Source: Caballeronia zhejiangensis (GTDB lineage: Bacteria; Pseudomonadota; Gammaproteobacteria; Burkholderiales; Burkholderiaceae). Taken from it: DNA of 64,000 nucleotides. Below the pieces are notes generated by a model. That model had not been told where the DNA came from. It saw only the letters and a list, made by a program, of their open reading frames with translations, and made no database searches. The stretch spans positions 620,001 to 684,000 of the forward strand of contig NZ_JFHD01000001.1 of the NCBI RefSeq assembly GCF_000698575.1, written 5' to 3'. This document shows positions 60,773 to 64,000 of the stretch, in pieces. The first letter of the stretch is position 1, and every line of letters begins with the position of its first letter. The position numbers were made by a program, and so were the translations under genes.

Positions 60773-61519
60773 GTCGCCGGATCCCGTGTACTTGTCGGTC
60801 TATCAGCGCTGCCCCTGTGCGGGGCGGCACTCACTTTCCTTCCAGTAGTCGCCGGATCCCGCTTTCGCGTCGGTCTATTAGCGTTGCCCCTGTGCGGGGC
60901 GGCACTCACTTTCTTTGCTGCTGCAAAGAAAGTAAGCAAAGAAAGCAGCTTTTCAGGCCCGCGGTCACACGCAATTTGGGTAGTTCTCTCGTCCTCGATG
61001 GCACTCGCCTAAAGAGTGCCCTCATCACAATAACCGGGCTTGGCTCGCGCACGGTCCGCCGCCCGAAAACGCTGAGGACACTGGTTCAGCACGAAAGAGC
61101 TTCGGCACAGCGCTACGCGCTGCCGCCGGGTCTGCAAGGGAAACCAAAGGGCGGCGATTGCAGCGAGATGGAGACGTTAGTAGAGAAGCACGCGCATTCC
61201 CGATGGACCCATCGGCCGCGAAGCGAGCCGGAGCTATTTGGTGCTGAACCAGTTTGTTGTGTGGTGCGATGTGGCAGACCGTGCGCGAGCCAAGCCCGAT
61301 GGGGCCTATGAGGGCACTCTTTAGGCAGCCCACGAACGACGAGAGGACTACCCAAACTGCGTGTGACCGCGGGCGTATCGGAAGCTGCTTTCTTTGGTTG
61401 CTTTCTTTGAAAGGACCAGAGTAAGCGCTAAAGCGCTAACTCTGGTCGACGGCAAAGAAAGTGACTGCCGCCCCGCACAGGGGCAACGCTAATAGACCGA
61501 CGCGATAACGGGATCCGGC
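60773..61519. repeat. Long imperfect palindromic repeat element
   Basis: The 836-bp gap between the hydrolase and the cupin gene is filled by an inverted repeat: left arm ~60851-61105, right arm ~61228-61519, centre ~120 bp. Matching blocks include GCCGGATCCCG, TGCCCCTGTGCGGGGCGGCA, CCGCGGTCACACGCA, CTAAAGAGTGCC and GGGCTTGGCTCGCGCACGGT, each in opposite orientation. A further direct copy of the outer ~66 bp precedes it (60773-60839). Each arm also has its own small hairpin (ACTTTCTTTGC/GCAAAGAAAGT; AGCGCT repeats). Open frames inside appear spurious. No transposase is present. Confidence 0.85.
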
Positions 61520-61553
61520 AATCACCCAAAACCATCAAGAGGCAAGAAAGCAA

Positions 61554-61898
61554 ATGAAAGTACAGCAACTCAAACAGAGCATAGCAATCGAAGGACTGGA
61601 AGACTGGGGCACGGCGGGACTTCCCGGCACGCAGGAAATAAAGATATCCGGCGTGCAAAAAGTGATTCCCGGCAGCGAAGCAATCGATACGGGCGTATTC
61701 GAATGCACGCCGGGCACGTACCGGCGTTCGGTGAAGGAAGCGGAGGTCATGCATTTTCTGGCCGGCCGTGGCCGCTTCACGCCCGATGGCGAGGACACGA
61801 TCCACTTCACCGGCGGTGATACGCTCTTCTTCGCGGCCAACACCGAAGGCACATGGGAAGTCGATGAAACCATGCGCAAGGTCTACGTGATCTTCTGA
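61554..61898 (+). CDS. Cupin (DUF861-type) protein
   Basis: 114 residues, single small beta-barrel: SGVQKVIPGSEAIDTGVFEC, then VMHFLAGRGRFTPDGEDTIH and GGDTLFFAANTEGTWEVDET, ending MRKVYVIF. This is the cupin_3 family related to the AllE cupin half, with unknown substrates. Starts about 35 bases after the repeat element. The next gene is a polyamine-type binding protein, 196 bp on, with no obvious operon link. Confidence 0.82.
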   Translation: MKVQQLKQSIAIEGLEDWGTAGLPGTQEIKISGVQKVIPGSEAIDTGVFECTPGTYRRSVKEAEVMHFLAGRGRFTPDGEDTIHFTGGDTLFFAANTEGTWEVDETMRKVYVIF

Positions 61899-62094
61899 AC
61901 GTGCATCGGACGTGGCCATTGCGCTGACATAACATCAGGTCATGGTCACTCCAACAATTCCGGCGTTGCCCCCGCGTATTTGACTCAATATATTTTTAGT
62001 CATCCGCGCGCCGTCCTCGTCTTCGCTCGAAGCCGGACGGGACCGCGATCTGCAGGACGTCCACTGCTTCAATCTTGTCGAGGAAAACGCCGTG

Positions 62095-63156
62095 ATGAAG
62101 ATTGCAAGATTCCGCTGTCCGCACTTTCCCGTTCGTCCGCTGGCCATGACATTGCTGCTCTCCATCGCGAGCGCGGCGCCGTCGTTCGCAGCGGGCAAGA
62201 TCACGTTCGTATCGCAAGGCGGCGCGTATCAGGAAGCGCAAACCAAGGCGATTCTCGATCCCGCCGCGAAAGAGCTCGGCATCACGATCAACCAGGACAG
62301 CATTCCGGATGCGTGGCCGCAGATTAAGGCGCAAGGCTCAACCGGCAAGCCGATCTGGGACGTCGTCGATACGCCCACGTCGAACTGCTTGCGCGGCGGG
62401 CGCGAAGGGCTGCTCGAAAAGCTCGACTTCTCGAAGTTACCCAACGCCGCAGCCATTCCCGAAAAATACCGCACGCCCTATTCGGTGGCGTACGAGTTCT
62501 ATTCGACGGTCATCGGCTATAACAAGAAGTCGCTGAAGAAAGTGCCGCAAAGCTGGAAGGACTTCTGGGACGTCAAGAACTTCCCCGGCACGCGCGCACT
62601 GCGCAACGATCCGATGACGGTGCTCGAAGCCGCACTGCTCGCGGATGGCGTGCAGCGCGACAAGCTCTATCCGCTCGACGTGGATCGCGCGTTCAAGAAG
62701 CTCGAAGAGATCAAGCCGAACGTCACGGTGTGGTGGACTTCGGGCGGACAGTCGGCGCAATTGCTGCACGACGGCGAAGTCGACATGACGATGATCTGGA
62801 ACGGCCGCGCGAGCGCCGTGATGAAGGACAATCCGGATGTCGCCTTCACGTTCAACGACGGCATTCTGCAGAACACGCAGCTTTGCATCCTCAAGAACGC
62901 GCCGAACATGAACGAAGCCGTGCGCTTCCTTAACGCGGCCGTATCGCCGGAATTGCAGGCGAATCTGCCGCTTTATATCGATTACGGTCCGGGCAATCCG
63001 GCTGCATTCAAGACCGGCAAGATCACCGACAAGCGCGCATCCGAATTGCCGAGCGCGCCCGCGAATGCGGCGAAGCAGGCGTTGCTTTCCGAAGAATGGT
63101 GGGCTTCCGAGTCCGGCATTCAGGCGAAGGCGCGCTGGCTCAAGTTCATGCAATAA
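62095..63156 (+). CDS. Polyamine-type ABC transporter substrate-binding protein
   Basis: 353-residue periplasmic binding protein (PotD/PotF-like, SBP_bac_8 class). Signal peptide of ~31 residues ends PSFAAGK. Mature features: ITFVSQGGAYQEAQTKAILD, WPQIKAQGSTGKPIWDVVDT, PYSVAYEFYSTVIGYNKKSL, VDMTMIWNGRASAVM and a PEWWAS-like EEWWASESGIQAKARWLKFM end. ABC ATPase and permeases are not in the window and may follow beyond 64000. AGGAAA lies 10 bases before ATG 62095; the preceding GTG is an alternative. A GMC oxidoreductase follows after 7 bases. Confidence 0.9.
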   Translation: MKIARFRCPHFPVRPLAMTLLLSIASAAPSFAAGKITFVSQGGAYQEAQTKAILDPAAKELGITINQDSIPDAWPQIKAQGSTGKPIWDVVDTPTSNCLRGGREGLLEKLDFSKLPNAAAIPEKYRTPYSVAYEFYSTVIGYNKKSLKKVPQSWKDFWDVKNFPGTRALRNDPMTVLEAALLADGVQRDKLYPLDVDRAFKKLEEIKPNVTVWWTSGGQSAQLLHDGEVDMTMIWNGRASAVMKDNPDVAFTFNDGILQNTQLCILKNAPNMNEAVRFLNAAVSPELQANLPLYIDYGPGNPAAFKTGKITDKRASELPSAPANAAKQALLSEEWWASESGIQAKARWLKFMQ

Positions 63157-63163
63157 CGCCGAC

Positions 63164-64000
63164 GTGTTCGACTTTCTGATTCTGGGCGGCGGCTCGGCCG
63201 GCTGCGTGCTGGCCGCACGCCTTTCCGAAGATGCGCGCGCGACCGTGTGTCTCGTCGAAGCGGGCCGCGACATCTCCGCGCGCACGATGCCCGATGCCAT
63301 CCGCAGCCGCTATCCGGGCCGCGCATATCTCGACACGCGCAACATCTGGCAGGCATTGAAAGCGCGCATGAGCGAACGCGCCGCGGCGCTGCGACGCTAT
63401 GAACAGGCGCGGCTTCTCGGCGGCGGCTCGGCGATCAATGCGTTAATGGCCAATCGCGGCTCTCCATCCGATTACGATGAATGGGAAGCGCTTGGCGCCG
63501 ATGGCTGGAACTGGCAAGCGTGTCTGCCCTACTTTCGCAAGCTGGAAACCGATTGCGATGTCACCGGCCCGCTGCACGGCAGCGATGGCCCGTTACGCAT
63601 TCAACGCACGGCATGGCCGCGCATTTCGCCGTTCGTGCGCACGGTGCTCGCCTCGCTTGCCGATAGGGGCCACGCCTTGCGCGACGATCAGAACGGACCT
63701 TGGGAAGACGGCACGTTCATCGGTGCGATCGCGGTCAGCGCGAACGCAGAACGCATACCGACCTCGGTTTGCTATCTCGACGATGCCGCGCGCGCTCGCG
63801 ACAATCTGACGATACGCACCGGCGATGTCGTCGAATGCATTCTGTTCGATGGCAAGCGCGCGATCGGTGCGCGCATCGTTCGCGCCGACGGCACGCGTCA
63901 AGACTTGCGCGCGCATCGCGTGATCGTATCGGCGGGTGCGATTCACAGTCCCGCATTGCTGATGCGAAGCGGCATCGGCCCCGGCGATGAACTCGCCGCG
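63164..64000 (+). CDS. GMC-family oxidoreductase (C-terminus off the window)
   Basis: FAD-dependent alcohol/choline dehydrogenase-like enzyme, partial: 279 codons from GTG 63164 to the window edge without a stop. The FAD motif is at the very start (FDFLILGGGSAGCVLAARLS, then CLVEAGRD), followed by the GMC signature RRYEQARLLGGGSAINALMA and NRGSPSDYDEWEALGADGWN, and the second signature ending VSAGAIHSPALLMRSGIGP. Preceded by a polyamine-type binding protein with 7 bases between, so likely one operon. Expected full length is ~530 residues. Confidence 0.9.
   Translation, partial: MFDFLILGGGSAGCVLAARLSEDARATVCLVEAGRDISARTMPDAIRSRYPGRAYLDTRNIWQALKARMSERAAALRRYEQARLLGGGSAINALMANRGSPSDYDEWEALGADGWNWQACLPYFRKLETDCDVTGPLHGSDGPLRIQRTAWPRISPFVRTVLASLADRGHALRDDQNGPWEDGTFIGAIAVSANAERIPTSVCYLDDAARARDNLTIRTGDVVECILFDGKRAIGARIVRADGTRQDLRAHRVIVSAGAIHSPALLMRSGIGPGDELAA

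Noticed and set aside
60817-61355. Several open frames within the palindromic element
   Set aside because: They are mirror images produced by the inverted repeat, have no ribosome sites and no recognisable domains.

Overview
The window is high-GC, densely coded DNA with typical Burkholderiaceae content. It carries a DUF4148 lipoprotein, a Ysc84/SYLF lipoprotein, a roughly 526-residue isocitrate lyase, family III CoA-transferase operons, many LysR regulators and MFS carriers, and a long palindromic intergenic repeat. I infer a Caballeronia/Paraburkholderia/Burkholderia-type genome. The catabolic content and the absence of ribosomal, tRNA or cell-division genes suggest a secondary chromosome or megaplasmid. 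No rRNA, tRNA, CRISPR array, prophage or intact insertion sequence was seen.

Layout. 1-929: AraC regulator cut by the left edge. 1055-7807: aldehyde dehydrogenase, then an acyl-CoA operon (CaiB-type CoA-transferase, two enoyl-CoA hydratases, MFS carrier) with a LysR gene. 8133-10563: isolated flhDC pair and an MscS channel with a cyclic-nucleotide-binding domain. 10646-20335: one long minus-strand operon (MaoC, MFS, MmgE/PrpD, acyl-CoA dehydrogenase, CoA-transferase, GntR, CitE-like lyase, etfB, etfA, DUF2889) whose set matches itaconate/C5-dicarboxylate degradation clusters. 20435-28958: lipoprotein, an amino-acid-type binding protein paired with an ion-transporter-superfamily carrier, allE, a cytosine-deaminase-like amidohydrolase, two LysR genes and an MFS. 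29197-33252: small lipoprotein, FKBP isomerase, GNAT, a decayed histidine-kinase/ArsR junction, SRPBCC protein, aceA.

33523-39298: four-carbon acid-sugar module (DeoR, GntP permease, SAF-domain oxidoreductase diverging from otnK-otnC). 39358-42139: porin remnant, IclR, MHS carrier and an AroQ paralogue lacking a conserved histidine. 42130-46925: Nudix, chemoreceptor, small ORF, EIIA-Ntr-like protein, RlpA, Ysc84. 46932-54967: N-methylproline demethylase-like flavoenzyme with divergent TetR, PhyH dioxygenase, LysR/MFS pair, GNAT and GhrA. 55140-60717: class III aminotransferase, Lrp, tartrate/D-malate dehydrogenase, succinate-semialdehyde dehydrogenase and an AstE/DoeB-type amidohydrolase. 60773-61519: palindromic repeat. 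61554-64000: cupin, polyamine-type binding protein and a GMC oxidoreductase cut by the right edge.

The genes work as small regulator-plus-carrier-plus-enzyme catabolic modules. Several intergenic regions carry inverted repeats that look like operators of the neighbouring regulator: GntR 20363-20380, IclR 40247-40261, TetR 49027-49065 and LysR 25725-25761. The strongest candidates for unusual biology are the C5-dicarboxylate operon with its own ETF and DUF2889, the binding-protein/secondary-carrier pair, and the acid-sugar module lacking the usual dehydrogenase and isomerase.
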